A DNA stretch of 64,000 bases, from the NCBI GenBank assembly GCA_903813345.2, contig CAIIXF020000002.1:29818926-29882925 (forward strand). Reading direction: 5' to 3'. The stretch comes from Owenia fusiformis (taxonomy: Eukaryota > Annelida > Polychaeta > Sabellida > Oweniidae). The notes beneath the pieces are model-generated. The model saw only the letters and a list, made by a program, of their open reading frames with translations. It searched no databases and was not told the DNA's origin. Position numbers and translations under genes: made by a program. Shown here one piece after another: positions 1 through 14,671 of this stretch (within the stretch, counting starts at the first letter, position 1; every line of letters starts with the position of its first letter).

Positions 1-822
1 TTATAAATACATACAGAAACTGTCCAGTGTAACTATTCGATTTCGCTTCTTAAAAGAGAGCTTCAACATTTATAACTGGACTCTGCACGCAGGGTACAAG
101 AACACGAGTATATGTAATATGTACCATAAAATGGAGAATGACTTTTCATATATTCAATTTTAGTTTTAAATATTTTTACTAGTTTTGAAATAATAGTGCA
201 TTCCAGTTTTTGTCATGTTTTATTTGTCAAAACTGACAAGACACTTTAAACACTCGAGTACATTTGAACAAAGAAAATAATTTAATCAATTTTAAACATA
301 CGAATTATTGTTTTTTGTTCTAAACGTATCGGAAAATTTGGAAAAGTATGATAAGACAGTCATGGTGTACCTATTTGTTCAACATGTGTTTTTCACATGA
401 CTGACGCACGTGGAGAGTACAGGGTGGTCAAATAACGGCAACCCTAATTTTTCTTCATATCTTTAATTCTCATATTTTTTAGAAATTTTGCCCTGATATT
501 TGGCACACACGTACATCATTCAATTTCATAATAGACTGTGTTATTTCATGAACATTGGACTGATAGCCGCAATGTTACAGCACTTTAAACAAGGTGCCCC
601 AAGGTGTTCCAATATCGTGCTGTAGGCAAACCTGCACACATTTTCCAAACCTGTCAATGACATAACTGCATTCCTCAGCAAGTATGGCCCGAACGACACA
701 TGCGATCTTTATTTTGAGGTCAAATGTCTTTCTGATGTTATATAACTGACGAAAGCAATAGAAATCAATTTGGAAATCATAAGTCTGGAAATCACAAATC
801 ATTAAGAGTAAGTTCATTTTAC
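1..822 (-). other. Intron 1 of the GABA-B-like receptor gene
   Basis: This stretch lies downstream of the exon donor at 823/822 and holds no other exon that I can support. It contains one transposon-like terminus at 420. The two short minus-strand frames here are chance. Confidence 0.5.
418..470 (+). mobile_element. mariner-type terminus (TA + CAGGGTGGTCAAA)
   Basis: The sequence TA|CAGGGTGGTCAAATAACGG, continuing into a TTCATATCTTT stretch, matches the terminus at 22081 almost base for base over about 45 bp. A TA dinucleotide before CAGGG is typical of Tc1/mariner-class MITEs. I did not find the matching inverted end, so this is a solo or decayed copy. Confidence 0.45.
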
Positions 823-1347
823 CTTAGTATCTCTGTGGAGGAGGTTCAATTGGTACCCGGGAATGATGTTCTGCTCGTTGACATGCTTCACTGCAAGTTT
901 TGCAGCAGCGAGCTCTGAGTGACCGTGATGCATGAAGTTGGCCCCCGAGAGCTCAAAAAGTCCACCTAAATAAATCGTGCGATTCTTATTGGCCTTAAAA
1001 CGTAGCTTGACAGTATCAGTCGATCGTTTAGGTATAGTCGATGGGTCTTTGACTGGTACTGAAGATGATTGAACACTAGGTAGATTTGACATGGCGGAAG
1101 AATCATCGCGTCCGTCATTTTTGATACTCCGAGTTTTTATTAAGACAGGAGAAGGAGACACAGTGTGTATTATATTCGATGATCTATTTTTATGAGACGT
1201 AATAAATTCAGATGTTCTCCTCATTTCTGCTTCGTCGCTTCGTGGTCGTGTTCTTGTTCTATCGGCCATCGTAAAAGACGTCAAAAGCTGCAACTTTACT
1301 GCGATCATAAACAAGTCTCGCAGTGTCCAAACTGGGTGAGCTACCAT
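823..1347 (-). CDS. GABA-B-type receptor, first coding exon (partial gene)
   Basis: This exon encodes the N-terminus of a class C G-protein-coupled receptor of the metabotropic GABA-B group, a plasma-membrane receptor with a Venus-flytrap ligand domain. The first ~130 residues are polar and low complexity. Then comes IYLGGLFELSG followed by SELAAAKLAVKHVNEQ and IPGYQLNLLHRDTK, the beta1-helix1-beta2 start of the periplasmic-binding-like fold found in GABA-B and ANF-type receptors. The exon ends in phase 0 at an ACTAAG|gtaaaa donor; the remaining exons lie beyond the left edge. Three start codons are possible (1347, the MIAVKLQLL methionine near 1308, and MADR near 1269); the middle one gives a weak signal-peptide-like stretch, so the start is uncertain. 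Assignment to GABA-B rather than another class C receptor rests on the GGLFELSG and LAVKHVNE pattern. Subunit type cannot be told. Confidence 0.72.
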
Positions 1348-4300
1348 GGCTCTGATAAGAATAATATGATTCTTAGCAATTCATATGAATTATATTTCAT
1401 TTAGAGGTACATGTAATCACCATATTTTCCCATAAGGGACACATTAGCGTCATTTCGTGAACATGTAGCTATTGACCACCAAATGTCCGGAAATGTCCGG
1501 CGCGCAAATGGAGCAGAGTGTTGATGGTGGCCAATGCCTTACTCCATTATGAATGCAGAATTAATCCATACAGCCATCATAAATCAGTGATATCCTCATA
1601 TCCATATCCTCTATAATATCTTTGCATTTCCTGAAAGTCCCCATACAAACTAAAAGAATATATGTCATCGAAAATAACTAAGTAAATGTAGAAGGAATAT
1701 CGAACGGCATTTAATAAGTACATTACCATTAAACAAAATACGAACCAAAAATCTTGTTGATTTCAAAAGTGAATCGGTTTTACAATTACAAACGGAACTG
1801 AGGTTGCATACTATAAGCTACATGCCTCAAGCTATTTGGAAACTAATTATATCATTAAAAGAACAAATTACATTACACTTTTCTCAGTGATCGGCTCCGA
1901 ACTGAAAAAGTACTTACCGATAAATAAATTCCAGTATCAACTGCAAAGCACCTATTAATGGTATTCTCCTACTGCAAAAACTTTGTATGTACACGTTGCT
2001 TCAATATTTTATTAACAACGAGTTTTGGTGCAAGAGAGTCTCCTATCAAATACCGATGATGAGAAGTGTCCCTGAGAATACAATAATCCAGATCTAAATA
2101 TCAAATTAGCTTATTTTAATCCAGCTTAGAAAAACACACCTTTCACAAATCGTTTTATATCAACTATTTTCAAAGCATATTAACAAAAGGTTCACCTTAA
2201 CAGCTCTGTAGATCATAAATACATGACTTTCCTTTGAAATTGATATCCTTTGCAGAGATCAGATCTATACAACTCGAGGTCAGAAATTATTTTCCCGATT
2301 AGATTAATTCCTATTTATCGGTTGATTGTGTTATCTCCAGAAGTCTGAATCGGTTCTTCTACCAACACTTGAAATAAAATTGAAGTGATTCTACGGCTTC
2401 TTGACAACTCAAACTAACTTCAAGTTTGGCTGTTGACCGTTAAAGATTTCCCATATAGATCTCCTGTAAAAGAGTCTGTATTTGACGTGAAGAATAATTC
2501 CGAGGTTTTCCTAATTGAAATAACTTCAGATTAATTAATCTCAGGTTAAACCTCCAGAAGGCATGTTGTATTCCAAACGCGATCGGCTGCAGCTAGTGTG
2601 AGAGCAAATAAAGAACTGACGCTGTAAAAACTTGCGTTCGTGTTTTTAATGATATCAGGTTCTACGGTCCCTGGCTACAGCTTGCTTGAATCGATCTCTC
2701 TCAAAGATCGCGGATCATGTGAGGTACGATTTAAGTAAAGCTGGGCTGAATACAATGCAGAGATGTCTAGTTGTCTACGTTGTCATCATATTTTATACAT
2801 TCCAAAAGAAAATTATTACAATGAACTAACTATATGGGTCCACCATAATATACATTCTATTTTCTTGCAAAAACAATGTTAAGCTATAATCTATACGTAT
2901 TTTGTCTTCTGCAAATTGTGATAAAATTTTTAATTAAACTTTACCATTATTTACGATATTCATATTTTACATCTAATATTTTGTCAACGTTGGTATAGAA
3001 TAAACAGTTCATTCACCAAGTCAAAAATGTCAATTTGACTTCGGCTTGGTTTCCATTAAACATCATAATGAATGTACTTTTGTATCATTGTGTACAGACA
3101 TGAATTGAATAAACTAACGTTCTTATAAACAGTTTCGACAAAAATAGGAAAATGTAATTATGGCAACGTAATATTTAACTTTCGTGTAAGCACCGGCAAC
3201 AAAAGCACAATTGAAAATAGAAAACTTTTCCGGCTGTCTCAATATAAGTATTGATGTAACACAAGTCTTTTAGCGTTAAATGCGTCACCAATACTTAACA
3301 AGCCATTAGGCAATGTTAAAAAATGCTCTCATACACCCCTCTACATAAGTTTGGCACCCGAAAGTTCCCTTTTTGATCAAATATCAAAGTCGGTTTGTAT
3401 TTGACGATTTGGAATTCATGAAATTTTGTCAAAAAATCACGAACTGTCGTTATTATAGCGAACGAAATTAAGATTTAATAAATAACAGGGTTTTGGAGTG
3501 CTATCCAATGACAACCCCTTGTTACCAAACTTTTAGAGGGGGTGTACGAGACATGGTGACATCTGTGAATAACTAATCCCAATTACAAATGGGCAGAGTC
3601 ATATCAGGTGTCATATAACGGGACATTAAAATTGGCTTTGCAGTTTTATCGAAGTGTGTTGATCGATTTGCGTACCTGGATTCGATTAAAGGTAGATTCG
3701 AGTATAGACTGGAAACTAATAAAATATCCAGTGAAAATATTCTGTTTTTCAGTTTTGGAGATTATTCTAGGTCACGGTATGTATAACTACTTTAAAGCAA
3801 CCTGTGTTCTATTGTTTCCTTGTTTAACACCGCAGCCACCATTATATTTTAAACTGGGTAAAATCAAAATTTGGAGGTCTAAATATATGAAACGAACATT
3901 TCTATATTAATCCATACCAATATGCATGTCAAAAATTATTTTTTCGATCAAGTTTCGACTCTTTAAATTATATATATCAATGATAAAAACATGTTTTAAC
4001 TTTATATAGGACCTTTAACAGCAAAATGACTGTGTTCAGTATTGGGTTTCAATCAATTATCGTAAACGTTCTTTTCAGTCACATTTTTAATCAACGTGTG
4101 TGGAGTACTAGTATTCTAAAAAAGTACAGTCAGATAGCAGTTATGATAATTTCACGAAATAACGTTGTTAATAACAGCGATATTACGAACGATAATTATT
4201 TGACAGTATCAGAAAACAAACGAGCAAATCTGGAGTTGAACAAACCCATAATTACAACCATAAACCCAGAACATACACATCTGTTTAATCTATATTCATA

Positions 4301-4525
4301 CGTTTTCTTTAACGTATTGTCCTTGAATATCATCGTCCCCGGTTGTATATCAATTCTTGATAGGCCGATTGGATTAGATCCTAATTCTAGTAAGGGTGAG
4401 ATACGACGATCCTTGAACCATTAAGATGAGTACAAGCATTAAAGTGTTAGTCAGTCACATTTGAGTGATTTATCTCCATGTCTCCAAGTGAATGTTATTG
4501 GAGAACTACACATGTGACGATTAGG
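1348..4525. other. Intergenic, no gene recognised
   Basis: AT-rich sequence upstream of the GABA-B-like receptor, and the likely place of its promoter and any 5' UTR exon. ORFs near 3608 and 4026 show no recognisable motif, no splice-site context and no codon pattern that I trust. Confidence 0.5.
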
Positions 4526-4964
4526 CATCCTCCGAACACAGGCCTCCAAAACTCGTCATAACTCGTTCCTAGCAGGGACTTGCTGGGACTTCGTTCTTCT
4601 TTGGGGAGAAGAAACATAGTCACTGGTGATCCACTCGATTCGGGTTAAAAGTGCAGCTCTTAACTGTTTTTCGAAAAACCGTTTATGTAACTTAAGTGAG
4701 GAAGTAAATCGACGATTCTGTTGTCCTCTGAGCTATTTTTTCGCAAACATGTACTTTTTCTAAAACATATGATACTGATGCACGTTGTGAGAAAAAAACG
4801 TCGTGGGGATTCCGCCTACAATGCGTGAAATAAGGAAAAAAGAAAAATCGTGCCTTCGACGTTCCGACATTTTGTTACCAAAACGGTTCGTTTTGGTAAC
4901 CAGCGTAATCGAGTGGATCACCAGTGAAAGTGGATGATGCTAAGAATCATGCGTTCGGAGGATG
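4526..4964. mobile_element. Inverted-repeat element with CATCCTCCGAAC ends, second inverted repeat nested inside
   Basis: The outer ends CATCCTCCGAAC and GTTCGGAGGATG are exact inverted repeats about 439 bp apart. They share CATCCTCC with the three MITEs at 14575, 21049 and 31708. Inside, CACTGGTGATCCACTCGATT at 4621 is repeated inverted at 4907-4926. A hairpin around ACCAAAACGGTTCGTTTTGGT lies near 4877. No clear target duplication was found for either pair. This looks like one non-autonomous element inserted in another. Confidence 0.5.
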
Positions 4965-7900
4965 CGAAGCTAAGTGCAGGTTATGATTTATAATTATCGA
5001 TTTTATGTTTGTAACACTTCCCCCGCTGTAAAAAAAGCTGTCCTGTAAATGGAACATCAATGAGCCGAGATATAAATAAAAAATAATCAATCCTGTCTGT
5101 ACATTTTAATACTTGCCCAGATATACGTATATCCAGACAAGTATAAAGGATTTATGTTTTTCATTTATTTATGTAAGCCTGGATGTACCTATATATAGTG
5201 ATGTGGACTACATCTCTTTAGTTAACCTTGATAGCGGGCCTAATTATCGAATTGATATTGAATAACCCGCAACACGTGGCATTATTGGCGGGAATTCGAA
5301 GCTGCTTTCATTTTTGTTTTGTTTGATGTATAATTTAGTGCAATTCATTAATTTGATCATAAACCACGATTGTATTAATATTAATAGTATTTTTATCAAT
5401 AATTCCTTTTGTTCTCATGAATGAAGCTTTTAAATATACAGACTTAACTAGAAAGATCATTGTGTACACTTCTAATATAGACCAATATTACATATATGTA
5501 CTCTATTATCAGCTATATATGAGCAACGAAGTGCATCGCATCCAGCTTTATTTGGACATTTAATGCTGATATGACGATGCCGTCTTTTTAACATGTCATT
5601 GAATATCTTTGAATACCATCTTCATTCGTGTATCATTATAATCATAGTAATTCTGAATTGGCTAAGATACATCAATTTCAAATTATTAGATTACGATAAG
5701 TAAAATGCAATGAATACTACTTTGTAGATTAACACGTACTATATAATTTCATTTTACCATTCTAATTGATAAGTTCAGAGCTGCTACACTTCCCCCACGT
5801 AACAAAACGTAGTTGTCCTGCAAATAGACATCCAGGGTCTTCAAACATTTAAATTCGATTTGTAAAGTTCAGGGCGCTTGTCTGAATGACTGCACACTCC
5901 ATTAAAGTTATAGTCGACGGCACTGTGGTTGGTAATTTATGCCTATAGTCTATTTACATGGTCGTGTTGTCTAACAATTTAAAGTATTGAAACAATTACA
6001 TTTTGTCGTCTTATAATGGCGAACACAATTATATCAGTGGTAAAATCTGTTTTTGACTGGGCGTTTTTAGATTTCGTCCAATCACTTGGAGTAGGTTAAG
6101 AGGGAGTAGATAAATCTCCAAGCTTTGCACTGATACCAAACTTTCCCATAGGGTCAGGAAAACTATTAAACTCACAATTTATTTCTTTGGCCTACTCGCC
6201 TAGAGGGGTTGACTTACTCGGCATGCGTCAAATGCAGAAAATAGAAATTGGGCTTTTTATTCACACTTTTATGCCATAGTCTTGCTTGATCAGGTAAAGG
6301 TAAACTTTGTGAAATGTCCACTTTATTCCATTCCTCATGTTTCATCCTCATGTTGCAACGCGAATAACAAGTTAACAACGTGTCAATGTTCCGTTTGGAA
6401 TGAGGATGTACGTACTTTTCTTCCTTACTTGTGAAACAATTTTCAAGTCTAACTTGACGACAAACAAAGAATTTCTGTATTTACATAAAGCAAAACAATT
6501 TGCATCACAGCGTGATTTTCTTTTTTACTTGCTAAATAATTTTCAATTCTAATTTGACTGCAAACAAAGAATTTAAACCCATTTACATAAAAAGTGTGTG
6601 TGTTATTTGCATCCCTGACGTATGCCACATTTAGTTATGAATACAAATTAACTGCAAACAAGATGACGCAACCTTTATCAGTTGATTACAGAAAAGGTTA
6701 TTAATCCAATCTATTTTAATCTTTTGATTGAATAGCTATTTAATGTACTTTTCCAATAACTTGCCGTGAGAACAATAGTTTATGTTCAAAGCAGACATTC
6801 ATCAATGCAACTCCGCAGAATCCCGGTTCATGAAACAGTAATGAAAGTTACTAAAGATAGAATTCATGGTTTTCTCCAAGCAAATCAAAGGCGTTTGTTG
6901 ATCAAATCAGGGCACAAATTATCCCATTATTCATGGAGCGTTCTGAATGTTTTATTGCTTTGACGACTACTTGTAGTCTTTTTGATATCTAATATGTACA
7001 TACGATTCTCTTAAATCCCACTTATATTGTCATAAAAGCCAAATAAATGCCCCTTAATTGATTCATTTGGTGTTGGCTTATGCTGTCTTGCACGTTTACA
7101 AAAAGTATCTGATTTATTGTATTTTTAGCATTTTCTTGCATGATGACTGTCATGGTGACAACCTCAATAACGAACCAGTAAGGATTGCTGCCTCCCCCCC
7201 CCCTCCTTCAATTGGTTTCAAAATCCATGGTTTCACCAGGGATCTATTACCACTATTTCCCTTATACACGTACCTTCAAACTCAATCAAGCAAGTAGTTA
7301 CTGCGAAGGGGGGGGGGGGGTTATTATCCGCAGAAGACCATAATTTTACACGTTCACGTACAAGCTCTCTTAAAAACGTGTAGCTTAACCTCCCAAATGG
7401 CTAAAAGACGTAACCCTTCCCAAGAGCTTGATTTCGTCTGATGTGCAAGTCTCTGACACTCAATGGTTCATATGTGCCATTCTATTGCTAGACTACGTAG
7501 AACAATGACTCCTCGATCATCATGGTTAATCATGACATCTCATTTCTTTTCAGCCTTGATAGGCGAAAAGAAGAGATGCTAAGAGAATGCTCTTCGACCA
7601 ATCGCAAGGACAAATGTCAATCACAGGTATTGGTATTCAAAATAGAGATTTGACCCAAAACCAGAAGAAATGTGTCACAATATTGTAATCGAAACTGATC
7701 AGAGATGTTTACATACGCTGTACCACATCTATTTTTTATAAGACGGGTTAATACCAACGTTCGAAATCATTCAAGAGTGGTACAATGTACGTGTATGCCT
7801 ATCATTGCATTCTATACAAGGCATGCAAAATGTCAGCACGTGCCATTTGTTACAGACGCCGAAAGCCGAACACCAACCAGTGAACACCGGCCACAGAAAG

Positions 7901-10900
7901 TTGGAGACTATCACCGTTTTTGTTGGTGACATAATTAGATTTTTAAAAATCGTAAAATTGCCACTGTCCCTTGAGTTGTACCTACTTCCCAAGTACTACA
8001 CTTTAGATGAGGCTCTCTTTTAAACATGCGAAATTACTATTGGATATGGGAAATGGGAACGTGAAAAGGGAATGAACGAGGCGAGTTGGACCATCGTGAC
8101 ATGTCTGTCTTGTCAATCACAAGTAGAGCCTATCGTATATCAGGTCGTCGCTTGCGTAGAAAGGACTGTTCCGTGTTGTAATTTAGTACTTCAGTTTAGT
8201 CCCATCTCAAGTCCTATATCGTTATCAACTCAAAACCATACAATTTACCTAAACTAATTACATACCTTCTCATTCAAATCGATCAATTACATCAAAATCC
8301 TTTGATTTAACGAGATCAGATCATATATCCGGGAGGCCATACTGTCATTCATCTTTACCCCCCCCCCCCTTCAAGCTCGCATCATGGATTTATATTACGA
8401 CTGTCTGTACTTTGACAGTGTGTATAATTTATTCATCATTCCAAATTAATAGTGACACACTTGATCCAACTGGGGATTATTTATCAAGCATTGCTATCAA
8501 AACCTCTCGGTAATTGCCATGGCGATTTATGTACGTTATCACGTAACAGTTAATCAGTACGTTTTGTAAGAAATCCAAGATGCATTAATGTGTCAACGGT
8601 TTTTAAATTGCATTCCAATATTCCCACGTAGCGAACGTAATAGTAATGCATGTTATTAATTAGATTCACAAATGTGATTCAATAATGGACATTGTTGAGA
8701 AAAACAACTACGTGCATTGTACTCCGCGGAAATGCATTACAGCGTCTGGCGCGCTGGTCCTCCCATTACGTCATTACGTGACAACGTGCTGACGTCTGAA
8801 TGTAACGTTTTAAAATTTAAAGGTACTGTATATTACTTGCAAGCCCATTGCAGTCTCGATATAACTGCTTAAAACTGAATAACTACTGCCCCATGAATCC
8901 AAACTATGAAAAACATGAAAAAGCAGTCAGTATGCAGTTTGATATGGCAAGCCCAAATCAGTTTGTTTTTGATTCTTCCTAAGTTCAATAACGTCACCTG
9001 GATTGTCCGGCAAAAAAAGAATGCGTGGTTCAAATGAGGAAGAATATAACAGAACTGATTTGGATTTGTCCAAATCAAACTGCAATTCAATTTGTACAAT
9101 TTGTGAATGTTGCTTGTTATATCCCACAGACATCGTCTTTTATTGGTCGAGGAATGGCATTTTGATGAACGAACACAACTGGCTGTTGCACAATTAATGA
9201 GGTAACGGTGATATCATTGTATTCTGGATGAAGTAAATAGACGAGTTGAGAATAAGTTTCGAAATATTTCAGAAAAACCTTTACACTGTTTAGGTTTTCT
9301 GGAAGTATAAAAATGACACTTGAATTTGTACATTTCTGCATGAACTTATTTCTGCATTATCGCATGTGTTTTGAAATGATTGCTAGTCGCTACTACCCTA
9401 CTGCTATTTGACATTCTATTTCGCTTCTACTTTCTACGGTATATGACACCGATATCATAAAAACTGTTTCTCGCCAGAGGGTTCTCAAATACTTCATTAT
9501 GTTTTTGTTATAATCCATTGGAAGCTGACTATTCAAAGGGCCGAAGAAATTATATAACTGAATTTAAATTCTGAATTCTGAATTGACACGTACAAGCGAG
9601 GGCCGGAACAATCTATGGAATTTCGCAAGTAATGCATGGCGGATCATTACTGAAATAGCACATTCTATTTGTTTTGATAATATGACGATAGCCCTCGAAG
9701 CAAGATATATTTCACATCTAATCATAACTATTTATTTATAACTAACTGTTGTCAGATTTGTGGTCGATATGGGAGTAGCCACAAGCCAGCAAGCCAGGAT
9801 GTCACAAGTATACTTATGCATTAGAACTGAATGACATATAATTTTGTGTAAGTGACATGATATTTTTCCTCAATTGCTAGAAAAAAATTCATTCGAATTA
9901 TTCCGATATTCGGTTCATTTTCGATCTGTGTTATTTCTCGTTTCGTTTGGTACACAACTAAGCCCCGGGTATTAAATAAGCCCTTGCGTATATAACAAGT
10001 TTGCAAGAACCGAATGGTTTATTAAGTATCCCGGATTTAGTATGTGGACTGAACGAAACTCTGATGCAAAGGTTTTTGTGTGGGAGAGGTTTAGAATTGC
10101 GGTCATGGTTGATTGAAATCAAGTTGTATATGTGGAATCTCCATGTGAGAATGTACAACTTACTTTCCATTTTCTTGTGTATAAATAATATTACAGAAAG
10201 TATGAGGAAATGATTCCGTTTTACTTTCTGCCATGGCACGTACTCGTTGGTTCAGAAGCTAATAAGGGGACGTTTTGTCCTCACTTGAAATGTGCCCACG
10301 TTAAAGTTGTTACAACATTACTCAAGAGGGGAATGTCTAAATCCCGATCCAGTTGATTTTTAAAAACCTCTACAATTATCATAAAAGTATGCTCCCGCTT
10401 TGGTATAATCTTCCGGAAGGTTTCAATCGATTGAACTGAGAGGGATGAAATGAAAAGCGATGATGGAAAATCAACAAGTGCTATTCTTTCACTCACTACA
10501 TCTTCCTTGTTTCCATTCATTACGGATGGCATCTTTACGAGGTTATCATACTCCCGAGGGGCACAAAATAAGCTGTCAATGACCGCATTTCAATAGTTGT
10601 TACATGTAGCTTTCAACGCTAACGACGGCCATCCATCTTGGCCAAGTTGTTTTACTAATAGTGGGCATTAAGGTGTTTATAAACATATCACCCAAGACAA
10701 GGCACCCATCGACTCCCCACGTGTAATCTATCTTCGTTATCGGCAACAAGTTACTTTCAAAATTGACGAGGTGCAGCAGCTCTGTGCTGGTATTTAACTC
10801 ATCGCCAGATTGATCACAAGTTCAAATATTTCCCCATATTTTTTCACATTAAGAAGGATCTGTACACTGAAGCTAGGCTAAAAGAGATTGATGTCTAATG

Positions 10901-13562
10901 TATTAAAAGATTTATTACAGGGATTTACTAAATCCATCCGTATATCATATTTAACAATCTAGAAATGAAAGAGCAAACGCTTACTGTGACTTTTACTTGT
11001 GTTAAAGATGCAGACTGGCGCTCAGAATTTACTCTCGGAAATGATATTTGACTCTATAGAATATATTGGTTGAATGAAGTGGTTTTGGGAGACCAATATG
11101 CAATTCATAATGGGAAGACACATACATTAAATGTCACTGAATTTCCCGATTTATCAATTATTTTCAAGTCGGATTCACAGTGTTCATGCCTATCTAGCGA
11201 AGCCTCCCCTGTTACTCTAAGAGTTCTTTCCTTGCCCATCCCATGCCTTTATTCATCAACAGCAACTTGTATTCAATACAATGACAATATTGAAATTGTT
11301 TCAGCACTGCCTGAATTTGACCATTGTTCAGGAGGGATCTGGGGACCAACAAGGGGGGGGGGGGGGCAAATTTCAAGTCAGAGAAAAAACTTCTGGGCCC
11401 CTAGAACACAAAAGTGGGCCCAAATTTTGAAATGTTGATGCCCATTTTCTTCAAAAGGCCTGAAATTAAAAAATAAGGCCTTAAAAGGCCCAGTAATGAC
11501 CAAAAAGGCCCACTTTTTTAAGCTTGCCCCCAGCCCCCCCCCTCAGATCCGCCAGTGTTGCTCATTGTGTGATCTTATCTCTTGATGTATTCCTGGACGA
11601 CTAACCTCTCCCCGTAAGCCCATGAGTCAAATACACTTGTATCTTTGGATCATTTGTCTGTTGTATAACAGGACTTATCCACTGTATTATTCAAGCTAAG
11701 TCCATGTATTAATCACTTAGATAGGAAACGCTCCAGACGGAAATTAATTATGAGCGTGTGTCTGTAGTCTGAGTATTGTCTTTACCTTGAAATGTCTTGA
11801 TTCATCTATTAAAGTCATGTTATGGCCGGCCCACCCATAACGGGACAGCATCTTTGCCATTCAATCGAGGTTGGGCCATGCAGCTGAAGGTAAGCCATAC
11901 AACCGAAGGTAAGCCATACAACCGAATTTTGCCGATTCAATCCGACGGAGAATGCCGAGCCTCTTTTTTTGAGACGTCCTCTTCACATTAGTGGTACCCT
12001 CGGCCAACTTCGTTTGCAAAGAAAATCTTCGGCAATCTCAGGCTTTTCTTGAGGTATCTTCGGTTGCAAAGCCAAAAGTCGACACAGCTTTATCAATTCC
12101 TTCACAGAAGGAATTTGAGTTATCTAATGGGCGTTTGTTAGCGTCGTATTATTTTACGCTAATAGTTACCTTGTTAAGGCCATAGAGGGATAGTATGAAA
12201 AAATAAACAAAGTCAGCCTTCATAGGACAAAATCTCACCACCTGGTATGGAAATTGCATCAAAATGTGTTACACAGCGAGGGAAAAATGAAGGAATCAAA
12301 CGGGTAGTCAGTTAAAGTCCTAAATAAAATCACGTCTCCCTAAAATATCACTTTTTGAAAAAGCATCTTTTTCTCAGCCATTAGTGAAGCAAAAAAATTC
12401 CAATTGTATTAAACACATAAAATTCGCTGAATAGGGTTGCGTCCTAGGGAACGGGGTATACATGTAAGATATATCGTATAACCCTCAACAATGGACACCA
12501 TGGGGCACGATATGGCATGCAATGTTAATACTAAAATTCTTAAAGTAGACATCCTATTTGTATAAAAAAAATAATTAAAAATTTCCGGAAACTCTATTAA
12601 ACTATAACAATATGTCACTTATTTTCCGTGAAGTAGTTCGAGTATTGGATCCACGTGCACTCGGTGTAAGAATTAGACAAAAAGCATTTTAAATACTACT
12701 AGCTACGGTAGATAACACGTAAAGATAAAGGTCTGCTAGATAGCAGATGTCAAGAAAATTGTTGTTATCAATTTGCCCGAGATAAGCAAAGCGGGGGATC
12801 AGCTTTGAAAAAGTTACACTGATTTACAAAGTTAATTTCCTTTTTTTAATGCAGTTACAATTACTAAAATGTTATCCGTCTTATCAATCTAGAGTGTGGA
12901 ATATCTAGAACTAAACTTGGATTAATTATTTCGTGTAACGAAACCAATCATATACCGGGTGTCCCAAAAATTTATACCCAAATGAAACGGGAATACCTCT
13001 TTTTCCTTTATCGCCGCGAAACAGCTGAATCCAAACATTTCACATGATAAAGAAAATACATTTTCCAATTAAATCAGTTGAAGTCAAATAAGTCCAGCTT
13101 TTGAAGCCACAATTCGAAACGTATACGGATATCACAACGAACAAATCGATTACAATACAGAACCGTGATATCTCATAAACTTGTTGTCAGATTCATTTCA
13201 AATATTTCAAGAAATGCTCTGTACCATAGAATCTATGAAATCAAATCATCTTTGAAGTACAATAAATATTTTATATTTTTAATATACAGCTTTTGTTTCT
13301 TTTTGTTTACTCGTTCAGTGAAGCATAATTTAATAATATTCAATTATATAGCGGAAAACACGAAAACACTATTGTGGTTTAATAGTGCACGAGCAGGCTT
13401 GACCGACATAACACAATAAAAGCCCGAGGTTGAATTTATTACAAATATTATTATGTTTTTAAGAAAAATAATAATCTAATATTGGTATGTTTTGAGAAAA
13501 TTGACACCTGAGTGATATAAATGTACTCTTATTTTGTTCTATTTTCTCACTGTATATAGGCA
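4965..13562. other. Intergenic, no gene recognised; homopolymer tracts and small repeats
   Basis: No exon, RNA gene or conserved domain could be supported. Poly-C or poly-G tracts occur near 7193, 7308, 8350 and 11349. A related pair of sequences (CACTTCCCCC...GCTGTCCTG) occurs near 5015 and 5790. A mariner-like terminus ACCGGGTGTCCCAAAAA occurs at 12954. Other ORFs here are short and lack splice context. Confidence 0.45.
6415..6600. repeat. Imperfect two-copy repeat
   Basis: Two diverged copies share CAATTTTCAA, TCTAA(C/T)TTGAC, CAAACAAAGAATTT and a following ATTTACATAAA. They are spaced about 115 bp apart. No coding or transposon signal is seen. Confidence 0.45.
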
Positions 13563-13807
13563 CAGTAAAACCTGTCTAATCCGAACACTTCTGAGACGGC
13601 CCAACCTGTTCCGATCACCGCGAATTCATATTTCAAGTTTTTATAATATGTGAGTCAATGAGAGATTACGAATTTGAGAAAAGAAATAGTGTTATCTGGA
13701 CGCCGAGTTCAATATAAAAACGTTTTCTCTGTCTCAAATTTGTAATTGATTCTGGTATTGAGAGGCGTCCAGATGAGAGAGGTGTTCGGATATACAGGTT
13801 TTGTTGT
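13563..13807. mobile_element. MITE, CAGTAAAACCTGT terminal repeats (pogo/Tigger-like)
   Basis: The left end reads CAGTAAAACCTGTCTAATCC followed by GAACAC. The right end, inverted, reads AAAACCTGTATATCCGAACA. The CAGT start and CGAACACC word resemble termini of pogo/Tigger-like elements. Related copies lie at 17593, 55299 and 58182. No coding capacity is seen, and the exact right boundary is uncertain because the terminal ACTG has mutated. Confidence 0.5.
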
Positions 13808-14574
13808 TAATACACTATACAACTGGCTTATCATGTCTCATTTAAAGGGGCATCAATGATTAAACGAGACGAGACAACAGTTCTAACATGATTTCACTGG
13901 ATGATAATTTGATTTCTAAGGTTATTTTGGCGATAAGAATTTTAGGGGAATAAAGGCGACAATACGTTGATGAACGCAGACACGTTAATCATGTTACATG
14001 AGGTAACGTATAAAATATTCAGTGTTTAACGAACTTTAACGGGAAGCGACTTCTGAAGTCCTATAATGCTGTTCGTAGGGCGAGTGGTTATACTAAATTG
14101 ATTATGTTTTTCCGTGATCATAAGGTTCATCGACACCCTATCCTGTTTGTATCAATCTTTTTATTACTCGATTAGATATCTTGGTGGTTTACCTGGTACC
14201 CAAACATCCGTAAATGCTCGATCAATCTTTAGTTGAAGATTACTCTAGTCAGTACTGATGTTATAGAGTAAACAAGGCTTTACTTTGGCTAAAATCAAAA
14301 ATGACAGCCTTATACATCGTGGTTCACAAGGTTTAAAGCCCATGGTTCCTCTAACTATTTAGCACTTTGGATGTCGAAGATGTGCCATATAATGGCCACC
14401 CTGAAATATGTTCAGCAGATGCTCAAACAATCATCAGTAATCCGTACATTAGATTATCATACAAAAAAGATTCTCTGGAAATTTCACTTCAGCCCATGAT
14501 ACTGATACAGTTGGACATAATCTCATAATGGAACGTCTGTGAAGCTCCAACTTTTCTGGGCTACCCAAATATTC

Positions 14575-14671
14575 CATCCTCCTAAGCAGGTGTCCAGAAT
14601 CCGTACCTCCTTCTTCTCCTAAAAAGAAAGAATATATATTTTGGATTTTGAAGCCCTGTGATCGGAGGATG
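14575..14671. mobile_element. Short copy of the CATCCTCC MITE family
   Basis: The ends are CATCCTCC and GGAGGATG. Internal words CAGGTGTCCAGAATCCGTAC and TTGAAGCCCTGTGATC are shared with the copy at 31708. The flanks give an approximate 9-bp duplication (AAATATTCC against AAGTATTCC). Confidence 0.6.

Noticed and set aside
3608-4424. Two plus-strand ORFs of 100 and 132 codons
   Set aside because: No domain, splice context or similarity to anything I recognise; AT-rich chance frames are expected here.
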